Source of the DNA: Gemmatimonadaceae bacterium
GTDB lineage: Bacteria; Gemmatimonadota; Gemmatimonadetes; Gemmatimonadales; Gemmatimonadaceae
NCBI GenBank assembly: GCA_030835125.1
Contig: JAUQWM010000046.1
Span: 1 to 64,000, forward strand
Direction of reading: 5' to 3'
DNA: 64,000 nucleotides
Within the stretch, counting starts at the first letter, position 1, and each line of letters opens with the position of its first letter. Shown here one piece after another: positions 56,723 through 63,566 of the stretch. A program made the translations under genes and the position numbers. Under the pieces are notes generated by a model, which had not been told where the DNA came from, ran no database searches, and saw only the letters and a list, made by a program, of their open reading frames with translations.

Positions 56723-57994
56723 ATGCACACCTACTCCAGGTTCGTTCCGGGCGATGGGGACGCCGTCGACCTCGAGGCCCTCCTCGAGCAGATGGCCGAC
56801 TTCCTGCTCCAGTCCGGCTTTGCCGGCGGGCCGATGTCGCACCCCTGGTGGGGGGAGACCGGTGAGGAGGCCGACCACTCCCTCGAGGCCCTCAAGCGCG
56901 CGATCCTCCAGGCGCTGATCGACAGCGGCCAGTTCACCCCCGAGCTGCTGGACGCGATGCGCGGCGGCGGAGACGCGGAATCCGAGGCGACGCTCTCGGC
57001 ACTCCTCGACCAGCTCGTGCAACGCCTGGTCGACCAGGGCTACCTCTCGGTGCAGGCGCCGCCACGCGTGGCCGACGGGTACCAGCCCCTCGAGGGACGC
57101 GGCGGGCTCGCGCAGGCCGCCTCGCGCGACGTGCAGTTCCGCCTCAACGAGAAGGGCATCGACTTCCTCGGCTACAAGGCGCTCCGCCACATCCTCGGAT
57201 CGTTAGGCAGGAGCAGCGTCGGGAGCCACGACACGCCGTACCTCGCCACCGGCGTCGAGGCCGACGGCGCGAGCAAGGCCTATGCGTTCGGCGACACGCT
57301 GAACCTCGACGTCAACGCCACCCTCACCCGGGCGCTCGCCCGCACCGGCTCCCTCGGGTTCCCGCTCGACCTCGACTACCCCGACCTGATGGTCCATCAG
57401 GCGGAGTTCCGGTCGTCGTGCGCGACGGTCCTGCTGCTCGACACCTCCCACTCGATGATCCTGTACGGCGAGGACCGCTTCACGCCGGCCAAGAAGGTGG
57501 CGCTCGCGCTCACGCACCTCATCCGCACCCAGTATCCGGGCGACACGATCCGGGTAGTGCTCTTTCACGACTCCGCCGAGGAAATCCCGCTGGCCACGCT
57601 GGCCCAGGCCCAGGTGGGGCCGTACCACACGAACACGGCCGAGGGACTGCGCCTCGCGCGACGCATCCTGCTCGCGCAGCGGAAGGACATGCGCCAGATC
57701 GTCATGATCACCGACGGCAAGCCGAGCGCGCTCACGATGCCGGGCGGCGCGATCTACCGGAACGCGATGGGACTCGACGACGAAGTCATCAGCGCGACGC
57801 TGCGCGAGGTGGCCGAGTGCCGGCGCTCGGGCATCGTGATCAACACCTTCATGCTCGCACGCGACCGGGCCCTCGTGCAGTTCGTGAAGCGCGTGGCGGC
57901 GCTGAGCCGCGGCAAGGCGTACTTCACCAACACCATGACTCTGGGACAGTTCATCCTCATGGACTTCCTGCGCCGGAAGACAATGCGATCGTGA
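56723..57994 (+). CDS. VWA-domain protein, likely partner of the MoxR-like ATPase
   Basis: A 423-aa protein. The N-terminal ~200 residues are helical and acidic. The C-terminal VWA domain has the MIDAS motif DTSHSM near residue 240, then [16 protein letters not shown], the conserved threonine region [15 protein letters not shown] and [11 protein letters not shown] proteins of this group bind the MoxR ATPase and present clients to it. It is followed by a spacer of 236 bases with the riboswitch of the hom operon. Pairing with the ATPase at 52706 is inferred from the common MoxR-VWA association. Confidence 0.88.
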   Translation: MHTYSRFVPGDGDAVDLEALLEQMADFLLQSGFAGGPMSHPWWGETGEEADHSLEALKRAILQALIDSGQFTPELLDAMRGGGDAESEATLSALLDQLVQRLVDQGYLSVQAPPRVADGYQPLEGRGGLAQAASRDVQFRLNEKGIDFLGYKALRHILGSLGRSSVGSHDTPYLATGVEADGASKAYAFGDTLNLDVNATLTRALARTGSLGFPLDLDYPDLMVHQAEFRSSCATVLLLDTSHSMILYGEDRFTPAKKVALALTHLIRTQYPGDTIRVVLFHDSAEEIPLATLAQAQVGPYHTNTAEGLRLARRILLAQRKDMRQIVMITDGKPSALTMPGGAIYRNAMGLDDEVISATLREVAECRRSGIVINTFMLARDRALVQFVKRVAALSRGKAYFTNTMTLGQFILMDFLRRKTMRS

Positions 57995-58051
57995 CGGTAA
58001 CGTCCGCGGCACGCGGAGCTGTCGCTTCCCGATTCCCGACTTCGACTCCCC

Positions 58052-58080
58052 TTGCGCAGTGAAGACGAGCGCGATACCGT
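58052..58080 (+). promoter_or_regulatory. Probable promoter of the riboswitch-controlled hom operon
   Basis: TTGCGC (58052-58057), a 17-base spacer and TACCGT (58075-58080). It would start transcription near 58087, a few bases before the aptamer. The match to consensus is moderate. Confidence 0.5.
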
Positions 58081-58097
58081 AGGATTCACAATCGAAC

Positions 58098-58151
58098 TTC
58101 GTGGTCATTTGCGGCGTATTGCGGCCACGTAAAACAAACGCTAAAAAGCCA
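58098..58151 (+). promoter_or_regulatory. SAM-II-type (SAM_alpha) S-adenosylmethionine riboswitch aptamer
   Basis: P1 is CGTGGTC (58100-58106) with GGCCACG (58123-58129), seven pairs including one G-U. The enclosed loop carries ATTT and then CGTATTGC (58115-58122). After P1 comes a TAAA-containing linker and GCTAAAAAG (58140-58148). These conserved blocks appear in the order and spacing of the SAM-II aptamer as I know it. The pseudoknot P2 is supported by covariation: the CC/GG pairing of the classic aptamer is GGC (58113-58115) with GCC (58148-58150) here. The location directly before homoserine dehydrogenase is typical for methionine-pathway SAM-II riboswitches. Confidence 0.85.
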
Positions 58152-58154
58152 CTT

Positions 58155-58185
58155 GTCCCGGGGCTTTTCGCCATCCGGGACTTTT
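58155..58185 (+). terminator. Riboswitch expression platform: terminator with competing antiterminator
   Basis: GTCCCGG (58155-58161) pairs with CCGGGAC (58175-58181) followed by TTTT. A competing pairing joins AAAAGCC (58144-58150, part of the aptamer) with GGCTTTT (58162-58168), whose loop contains the terminator's left arm. SAM binding would hold AAAAAGCC in the pseudoknot, free the terminator and stop transcription. The model is inferred from these pairings. Confidence 0.72.
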
Positions 58186-58230
58186 GCGTCCCTGGGTGAC
58201 GAGACCCGGGGTGGGTGGGGGAGAACGGAC

Positions 58231-59199
58231 ATGGCTCCACCCATCGTGCGCCTCGGCCTCATCGGCTGTGGCACCGTCGGATCGGCGTTCGCCGAGCAGT
58301 TGCTCGCTCGGGAACCACAACTCGCCGGGCGCATCGGCGCCCGGATCCACCTTGCCCGCGTCGCCGTGCGCGACGCCCTCAAGTCGCGGCCGGTGCCGCG
58401 CCGGCTCGTGACCACCGACGCCGGCGACCTCGCCGCCGATCCGGACATCGACGTCGTCGTCGAAGCCAGCGGCGCGGCGCCTTCGCCGGGGTGGATCTGC
58501 GCCGCGCTCGGCCGCGGCGCGTGCGTCGTCACCGCCGGCAAGCAGGCGGTCGCCAGGACGCCGGCACTCCTCGAACGACTCGTCAGGCGGGACCAGCGCC
58601 TCTGGTGCGAGGGCGCCGTGGCGGCCGGCGTGCCGGTGGTCCGTGCCCTGCGCGAGTCACTGGCCGGGGAGGAGATCCACTCGATCCGCGGCGTTTTGAA
58701 CGGCACCAGCACGTACCTGCTCACCCGCATCGAAGCCGGCGCAACGATCGACGCGGCGCTGGCGGAGGCACGGGCGCTGGGGTTCGCCGAGGCCGATGCC
58801 CGCGCCGACCTCGATGGCTCGGACGCCGCGGCGAAGCTCGCCATCCTCGGCACGCTGGCGTGGAGGGCACCGCTGCTGGTGGACCACGTCTCGGTGACGG
58901 GCATCGATGCCGTCCTGCCACTGGCCAGGGAAGGCGGCTGGCGGCTGGTGGCGACGGCGATCCGCGAGGGCGACCGGGTGCGCGCGATCGTGCGGCCCGA
59001 GCGCCTGCATCCCGGCGATCCGCTCGCGTCGGCCAGCGGCGTGCTGAACGTCGTCGAGGTACGCGCGGCACTCGCCGGCGTGCTGACGTGGAGCGGCGCC
59101 GGGGCCGGCGGCGCGGCCACGGCGTCGGCGGTGCTCGGCGACACGCTGTCCGCGGCCCGCCAGGCCCTGCGACGGATGCGGGCGAGGGTCGCGGCATGA
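58231..59199 (+). CDS. hom: Homoserine dehydrogenase, short form without ACT domain
   Basis: A 322-aa protein. ATG 58231 has GGGGGAGA upstream and begins the NAD(P) fold (RLGLIGCGTVGSAFAEQLL). Other family motifs are VVVEASGAAPS, the catalytic region VVTAGKQAVA, EGAVAAGVPVVRALRESLAG, GVLNGTSTYLLTRIE and AEADARADLDGSDAAAKLAIL. It reduces aspartate semialdehyde to homoserine, the branch point to threonine and methionine. The C-terminal ACT regulatory domain of many homologues (~430 aa) is missing, so allosteric threonine control is probably replaced by SAM control through the upstream riboswitch. Its stop overlaps the thrC start (ATGA). Confidence 0.95.
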   Translation: MAPPIVRLGLIGCGTVGSAFAEQLLAREPQLAGRIGARIHLARVAVRDALKSRPVPRRLVTTDAGDLAADPDIDVVVEASGAAPSPGWICAALGRGACVVTAGKQAVARTPALLERLVRRDQRLWCEGAVAAGVPVVRALRESLAGEEIHSIRGVLNGTSTYLLTRIEAGATIDAALAEARALGFAEADARADLDGSDAAAKLAILGTLAWRAPLLVDHVSVTGIDAVLPLAREGGWRLVATAIREGDRVRAIVRPERLHPGDPLASASGVLNVVEVRAALAGVLTWSGAGAGGAATASAVLGDTLSAARQALRRMRARVAA

Positions 59200-60455
59200 C
59201 GGCGACCGCCCCCCGCGCCGCGGTCACGCTAACGCCGCACCCGCTCCGCTGCGCCGCCTGCGACCAGCCGCACGACGCCGCGCCCACGCACGTGTGCCCA
59301 TCCTGCCTCGGGCCGCTCGAGCCTCGTTATGACCCGCGGCGATTCCTGCCCGACCGCGCCGAGATCTCGGCGAGGCCGCGATCCCTCTGGCGGTACCGCG
59401 AGTGGCTGCCGTTCACGGGGCGTCCGGCCCGCTGCCTGACCGCCGGCTGGACGCCGTTGGTCGACGCGCCCCGCCTGGCGTCGGCGTTAGGCGTGGCGCG
59501 GTGCGTGGTCAAGCACGACGCCGGGTCCTTCCCGTCGCTGAGCTTCAAGGACCGGGTCGTCGCCACGGCGCTGAACGCTGCCCACGCCTTCGGGCTGCCC
59601 GTGGTCGGCTGCGCCTCGACCGGCAACCTGGCCAACGCCCTCGCCGCCGCCGCCGCGCGCGAGGGACTCGATGCCTGGATCTTCATCCCCCACGACCTGG
59701 AGCCCGCCAAGGTGGCAGCGACCACCGTGTTCGGCCCGCGGCTGGTGCGCGTCCGCGGGACGTATGACGACGTGAACCGGCTCTGCGCGCAGGTCGCGGA
59801 TCGCTTCGGCTGGGGGATCGTGAACGTGAACCTGCGCCCGTACTACGGCGAGGGCTCGAAGACGATGGCGTTCGAGATCGCCGAGCAGCTTGGCTGGCGG
59901 CTGCCGGACACGGTGGTCGCGCCGATGGCGGGCGGATCGCTCGTGACGAAACTGGCGAAGGGGTTCGGCGAGTTCCTCGATGCGGGACTGGTGCATGGCG
60001 TGCCGCCGCGACTGTTCGGCGCCCAGGCGGCCGGGTGCGCGCCGATCGTGCGGCTGGTGCATCGCGGGGACGACACGCTGGTCCCGGAGCGCCCGGCGAC
60101 GATCGCGAAGTCCCTGGCGATCGGGAATCCCGCCGACGGGCGGTACGCGGCGCGGGCCATCCGCTCGTCAGGCGGCTGGGCCGCGGCGGTGGACGACCCC
60201 GCGATCGTCGAGGGCATCCGGTTGCTGGCGGAGACGTGCGGGATCTTCGGGGAGACCGCGGCGGGCGTGACCGTCGCCGCCGCGCGCCAGCTCGCGAAGG
60301 ATGGTCACCTCACGCCGGATGACGAGGTGGTGCTCTGCATCACCGGTCACGGGCTGAAGACCGTGGACGTCGTGGCTGGCGACGTGCGCATCCCCGACCC
60401 AATCGCGCCAAGGCTGTCCGAAGTCTCCGCCCTCGTGTCCGCCAATGGGGCCTGA
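59196..60455 (+). CDS. thrC: Threonine synthase-like PLP enzyme with N-terminal zinc ribbon
   Basis: A 419-aa protein. Residues 1-50 carry a zinc ribbon (LRCAACDQPH, then VCPSCLG). The fold-type II PLP domain has the lysine motif SLSFKDRVV near residue 116, the phosphate-binding CASTGNLANALAAAA and the glycine-rich MAGGSLVTK. Threonine synthase makes threonine from O-phosphohomoserine. Coupling with hom supports that. However, the next genes encode a sulfur carrier and its activating enzyme, and the operon is under a SAM riboswitch. A sulfhydrylase-type reaction (homocysteine or cysteine from a protein thiocarboxylate) is therefore a real alternative. No homoserine kinase gene is in the window. 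The stop codon lies inside a copy of the 21-bp palindrome. Confidence 0.85.
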   Translation: MTATAPRAAVTLTPHPLRCAACDQPHDAAPTHVCPSCLGPLEPRYDPRRFLPDRAEISARPRSLWRYREWLPFTGRPARCLTAGWTPLVDAPRLASALGVARCVVKHDAGSFPSLSFKDRVVATALNAAHAFGLPVVGCASTGNLANALAAAAAREGLDAWIFIPHDLEPAKVAATTVFGPRLVRVRGTYDDVNRLCAQVADRFGWGIVNVNLRPYYGEGSKTMAFEIAEQLGWRLPDTVVAPMAGGSLVTKLAKGFGEFLDAGLVHGVPPRLFGAQAAGCAPIVRLVHRGDDTLVPERPATIAKSLAIGNPADGRYAARAIRSSGGWAAAVDDPAIVEGIRLLAETCGIFGETAAGVTVAAARQLAKDGHLTPDDEVVLCITGHGLKTVDVVAGDVRIPDPIAPRLSEVSALVSANGA

Positions 60456-60463
60456 CCCCATTG
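60443..60463. repeat. 21-bp palindromic repeat, copy 4, overlapping the end of thrC
   Basis: Arms CAATGGGG and CCCCATTG are intact; the centre reads CCTGA instead of TCAGA, so symmetry is slightly reduced. It supplies the last codons and the TGA stop of thrC (60453-60455), suggesting that it inserted into or replaced the original gene end. Confidence 0.88.
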
Positions 60464-60466
60464 CCC

Positions 60467-60521
60467 GACCTCCGACCTCCGACCTCCGACCTCCGACCTC
60501 CGACCTCTGACCTCGAACCTC
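60467..60521. repeat. Heptamer array (GACCTCC)n directly abutting the sulfur-carrier start codon
   Basis: Five exact GACCTCC units, then GACCTCT, GACCTCG and the partial AACCTC, with no gap before the ATG at 60522. The leader is all pyrimidine-rich and has no SD sequence. Copy-number change by slippage would alter the distance between thrC and the carrier gene by 7 nt steps. Confidence 0.9.
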
Positions 60522-60791
60522 ATGCGCATCAACCTTCCCTCGGTGCTGACCCCGCTCGCCGGCGGTCACCATACGCTCGACGCCACAGGAGACACCGTTG
60601 GCCAGGCGATCGACGACATCGCGCGACGATTCCCGGCGCTCTCACCGCGCCTCCGCGACTCACACGGCGCGCCCTACCCCTTCGTGACCATCTACCTCAA
60701 CGATGAGGACATCCGGTTCCTCGGCGGATTCGAGACGCCGGTCCGGCCGTCGGACGAACTGTCGGTCGTGCCGGCCGTGGCGGGAGGCTGA
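60522..60791 (+). CDS. ThiS/MoaD-family ubiquitin-like sulfur carrier protein
   Basis: An 89-aa beta-grasp protein (MRINLPSVLTPLAGGHHTLD; VGQAIDDIARRFPALSPRL; VTIYLNDEDIRFL; DELSVVPAVAGG). It ends in the Gly-Gly tail required for adenylation and thiocarboxylation. Carriers of this class serve molybdopterin, thiamine, cysteine (CysO) or homocysteine (HcyS) synthesis. Here it lies between a PLP enzyme and a MoeZ-type E1, one base before the latter, matching the CysO/MoeZ partnership of actinobacteria. No molybdopterin or thiamine genes are near. Translation may be unusual because a heptamer array occupies the ribosome-binding region. Confidence 0.9.
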   Translation: MRINLPSVLTPLAGGHHTLDATGDTVGQAIDDIARRFPALSPRLRDSHGAPYPFVTIYLNDEDIRFLGGFETPVRPSDELSVVPAVAGG

Positions 60792-60792
60792 C

Positions 60793-61971
60793 ATGACGGC
60801 GACATCCCCCGGATCCACGGTCGCCGTCGACTTCGCGCCTGACGAGTACCTGCGCTACAGCCGCCACCTCATCCTCCCCGAGATCGGGCTCGACGGGCAG
60901 CGCGCCCTCCGGCGGGCGCGGGTGCTGCTCGTGGGTGCGGGCGGCCTCGGGTCGCCGGCGGCGTTGTACCTCGCCGCCGCCGGCGTCGGCACGCTCGGCC
61001 TGGTGGACTTCGATGCGGTCGATGTGTCCAACCTCCAGCGCCAGATCCTCCACGGCACCAGGGACATCGGCCGGTTGAAGATCGACTCGGCCCGCGACCG
61101 CCTCGCCGACATCAACCCGGGCGTCCACGTCGAGTCGTTCCCGGTCCGCCTGACCGCCGCCAACGCCCGGGAGATCGCGACCGGCTTCGACCTCATACTC
61201 GACGGGACCGACACCTTCGCCACCCGCTATCTCGTCAACGACCTCTGCGTCCTGCTCGGCGCGCCTAACGTGTACGGCAGCATCTTCCGGTTCGACGGCC
61301 AGGCCTCCGTCTTCGCTGCGGCGGACGGACCGTGCTACCGATGCCTCTACCCCGCGCCGCCCCCGGCCGGCCTGGTCCCCGCCTGTGCCGAAGGCGGTGT
61401 GCTCGGCGTGCTCCCCGGCCTGGTGGGTACGATCCAGGCCACCGAGGCCATCAAGCTCATCACCGGTGCCGGAACACCGCTGGTCGGACGCCTGCTGCTG
61501 GTCGACGCACTCCACTGGCGCGTCCGCACCGTGCGTGTCCAGCGCGACCCCGCGTGCCCGGCCTGCGGAACGCGCGCGATCCGCGACCTCACGGATGCGG
61601 AGCAGCTGTGCGCGGTCCCGGTGCCTGACGAGCTGGATGCGGCGTTCGGGGCCGTCCCGGACATCGAACCGGTCGCGCTGGCGGAACGACTCCGGTCAGG
61701 CCACCCGATCGACCTCATTGACGTGCGCGAGCCTCACGAGTGGGAGATCGCGCGGATCGAGGGCGCCCACCTGATCCCGCTGGCCTCGCTCGAGTCCCGA
61801 TTCCACGAACTGTCCCCCGATCGTGACATCGTCGTGCACTGCAAGGTCGGCGGCCGCAGCGCCCAGGCCGCGCGACGCCTGCGGGCGGCGGGGTTCCGCC
61901 ATGTCTGGAACCTGGCCGGCGGCATCCAGCGCTGGAGCCGGGAGGTGGATCCAGGCGTGCCGGAGTACTGA
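60793..61971 (+). CDS. moeZ: E1-like sulfur-carrier adenylyltransferase with rhodanese domain (MoeZ/MoeBR type)
   Basis: A 392-aa two-domain protein. The E1/ThiF domain (residues 1-250) has YSRHLILPEIG, the nucleotide motif LLVGAGGLGSPAALYLA, DVSNLQRQIL, a zinc-type cysteine pair in YRCLYP and CPACG, and the catalytic cysteine in VPACAEGG near 196. The C-terminal rhodanese (about 295-392) has DVREPHEWEIARI and the persulfide cysteine in HCKVGGRS near 350. It adenylates the C-terminal glycine of the carrier encoded next door and loads sulfur from its own persulfide. One base separates it from the carrier gene. The product of this pair is a protein thiocarboxylate. Confidence 0.93.
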   Translation: MTATSPGSTVAVDFAPDEYLRYSRHLILPEIGLDGQRALRRARVLLVGAGGLGSPAALYLAAAGVGTLGLVDFDAVDVSNLQRQILHGTRDIGRLKIDSARDRLADINPGVHVESFPVRLTAANAREIATGFDLILDGTDTFATRYLVNDLCVLLGAPNVYGSIFRFDGQASVFAAADGPCYRCLYPAPPPAGLVPACAEGGVLGVLPGLVGTIQATEAIKLITGAGTPLVGRLLLVDALHWRVRTVRVQRDPACPACGTRAIRDLTDAEQLCAVPVPDELDAAFGAVPDIEPVALAERLRSGHPIDLIDVREPHEWEIARIEGAHLIPLASLESRFHELSPDRDIVVHCKVGGRSAQAARRLRAAGFRHVWNLAGGIQRWSREVDPGVPEY

Positions 61972-62056
61972 AGGTCAGGGTTTCGCTGGCTTCCCCGTGG
62001 GCATTGTCCTCGCCCGCCACCGGTGGTCCGTGCCTATATTCCCGCCCGGGACCACC

Positions 62057-62701
62057 ATGTATAGCGCGCTCTCCATCGCCATTCTCGGCTTCCTGCTCGG
62101 CGTGCGCCACGCCGTCGACCCCGACCACGTCGTTGCCGTGGGCACGATCGCGACCCGGGCGCCGACGTTTCGCCGGGCGGCGATCATCGGCGCCATGTGG
62201 GGGGCGGGACACACGCTCACGATCATGGCGGTTGGTGGCACCATCGTGCTGATGCGCGTCGCCATCTCCCCGCGCGTCGGCCTGGCGATGGAGTTCGCCG
62301 TGGCCGTCATGCTCATCCTGCTCGGCCTCATCAACCTGGCGAACGCCCGCCACACGCATGCCCCCGCGCCCTCGGCGGCGCGCCCGCTCGTCGTCGGGAT
62401 GGTCCACGGGCTCGCCGGGTCGGCGGCGGTCGCGTTGCTCGTCCTGGCCACGGTCACCGATCCGTGGTGGGCCCTGGCCTACCTGTTCCTCTTCGGGCTC
62501 GGCACCATCGCGGGCATGATCATCGTCACCGCGATCATCGCGCTGCCCGCGTCGCTCGCCGTGTCGCGCATGCGGCACGCACGCCGGTGGCTCACCGTGG
62601 CCTCCGGGGTAGCCAGCCTCGCCTTCGGCATCTTCCTGGCCAGCGAACTGACCGGCGACGACGGGCTGTTCTCCGACACCCCGGCCTGGACGCCTCGCTG
62701 A
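62057..62701 (+). CDS. NiCoT/HoxN-like nickel-cobalt transporter
   Basis: A 214-aa membrane protein with about six helices. ATG 62057 opens the first helix, which carries the family signature LGVRHAVDPDHVVAV (RHAVDADHI type, HX4DH). MVHGLAGSAAVALLVLA is the second conserved block. There is a short His-containing segment (RHTHAP) in the cytosolic loop. These permeases import Ni or Co ions, or export them in the RcnA branch. A cobalamin adenosyltransferase and a B12 regulator elsewhere in the window give cobalt a possible use. It is 85 bases downstream of moeZ. Confidence 0.85.
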   Translation: MYSALSIAILGFLLGVRHAVDPDHVVAVGTIATRAPTFRRAAIIGAMWGAGHTLTIMAVGGTIVLMRVAISPRVGLAMEFAVAVMLILLGLINLANARHTHAPAPSAARPLVVGMVHGLAGSAAVALLVLATVTDPWWALAYLFLFGLGTIAGMIIVTAIIALPASLAVSRMRHARRWLTVASGVASLAFGIFLASELTGDDGLFSDTPAWTPR

Positions 62702-62745
62702 CCAGGCCCCCGCCGCGCGGCCGCGCCGCGCGCACGGACCCCGGG

Positions 62746-63399
62746 GTGGCGCGCGACTTCTCGCGAAGGATCCGCACCTGGTTCGCGCGCCACGCCCGCG
62801 ACCTGCCGTGGCGCCACAGCCGGGACCCGTACCAGGTCCTCGTCTCGGAACTGATGCTCCAGCAGACGCAGGTGTCGCGGGTGCTGGAGTACTACCCGTG
62901 CTTCCTGGCGCGCTTCCCGACGCTGGAGTCGGTGTCGCGATCGCGACCGGCCCAGGTGCGGGAGGCCTGGCGCGGCCTCGGGTACTACGCCCGGGCTCGC
63001 AACCTCCACCGGCTGGCCCGGACCGTCAGCCCGCCTAACGGGACCGGCGTCCTGCCGAACGCCCCCGAAGCCCTGCGCGCGCTGCCCGGGATCGGCGCCT
63101 ACACGGCTGGCGCCGTCGCCTCGTTCGCGTTCGAGCGTCGGGCCGCCCTGGTCGACACCAACGTGGCCCGCGTCCTCCGCCGCGTGTTCGCACCGCGCCT
63201 GGACCCGAAGTCGTCCCGCGGGCAGCGCCGGCTCTGGGAAATTGCCGCCGCCATCCTCCCCGCCACGGGCCGCGCGACATGGTCCCACAACCAGGCCCTC
63301 ATGGAACTCGGAGCCCTGCTGTGCAGCGCCAGGACCATGCGCTGCCCGGAATGCCCGGTTCGCCCGCTCTGCCGCACCGGATTGCGCCGTAACCCGTGA
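62746..63399 (+). CDS. MutY-like A/G DNA glycosylase lacking the C-terminal 8-oxoG recognition domain
   Basis: A 217-aa protein (GTG 62746; no ATG is available before the conserved region). The HhH-GPD fold is complete: PWRHSRDPYQVLVSELMLQQTQVSRV with the catalytic Glu near residue 35, LPGIGAYTAGAVASFAF, the catalytic Asp in DTNVARVLRR near 138 and the 4Fe-4S cysteines C-x6-C-x2-C-x5-C at about 192-208. MutY proteins are normally ~350 aa with a NUDIX-like domain that reads 8-oxoguanine; this one stops right after the cluster, like archaeal MIG-type mismatch glycosylases. Either it handles other mismatches or it recognises 8-oxoG differently. A related full-length MutY elsewhere in the genome is possible. 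Confidence 0.88.
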   Translation: MARDFSRRIRTWFARHARDLPWRHSRDPYQVLVSELMLQQTQVSRVLEYYPCFLARFPTLESVSRSRPAQVREAWRGLGYYARARNLHRLARTVSPPNGTGVLPNAPEALRALPGIGAYTAGAVASFAFERRAALVDTNVARVLRRVFAPRLDPKSSRGQRRLWEIAAAILPATGRATWSHNQALMELGALLCSARTMRCPECPVRPLCRTGLRRNP

Positions 63400-63566
63400 A
63401 ACAGGAAGTGGTTAGGCGTTGATACGGCCATGCAGCAACGACCAGTTGTGGCAGTCCAATGGAGCACCGCCCCTAAAGTGGCGGGAGGATCCGCCCGATA
63501 ATCGAAGTATCCACTTCTGGCAACTCTCCCCCGCCGGCTTCCGGCGTCTTCCTCCGTGTGACCGCA

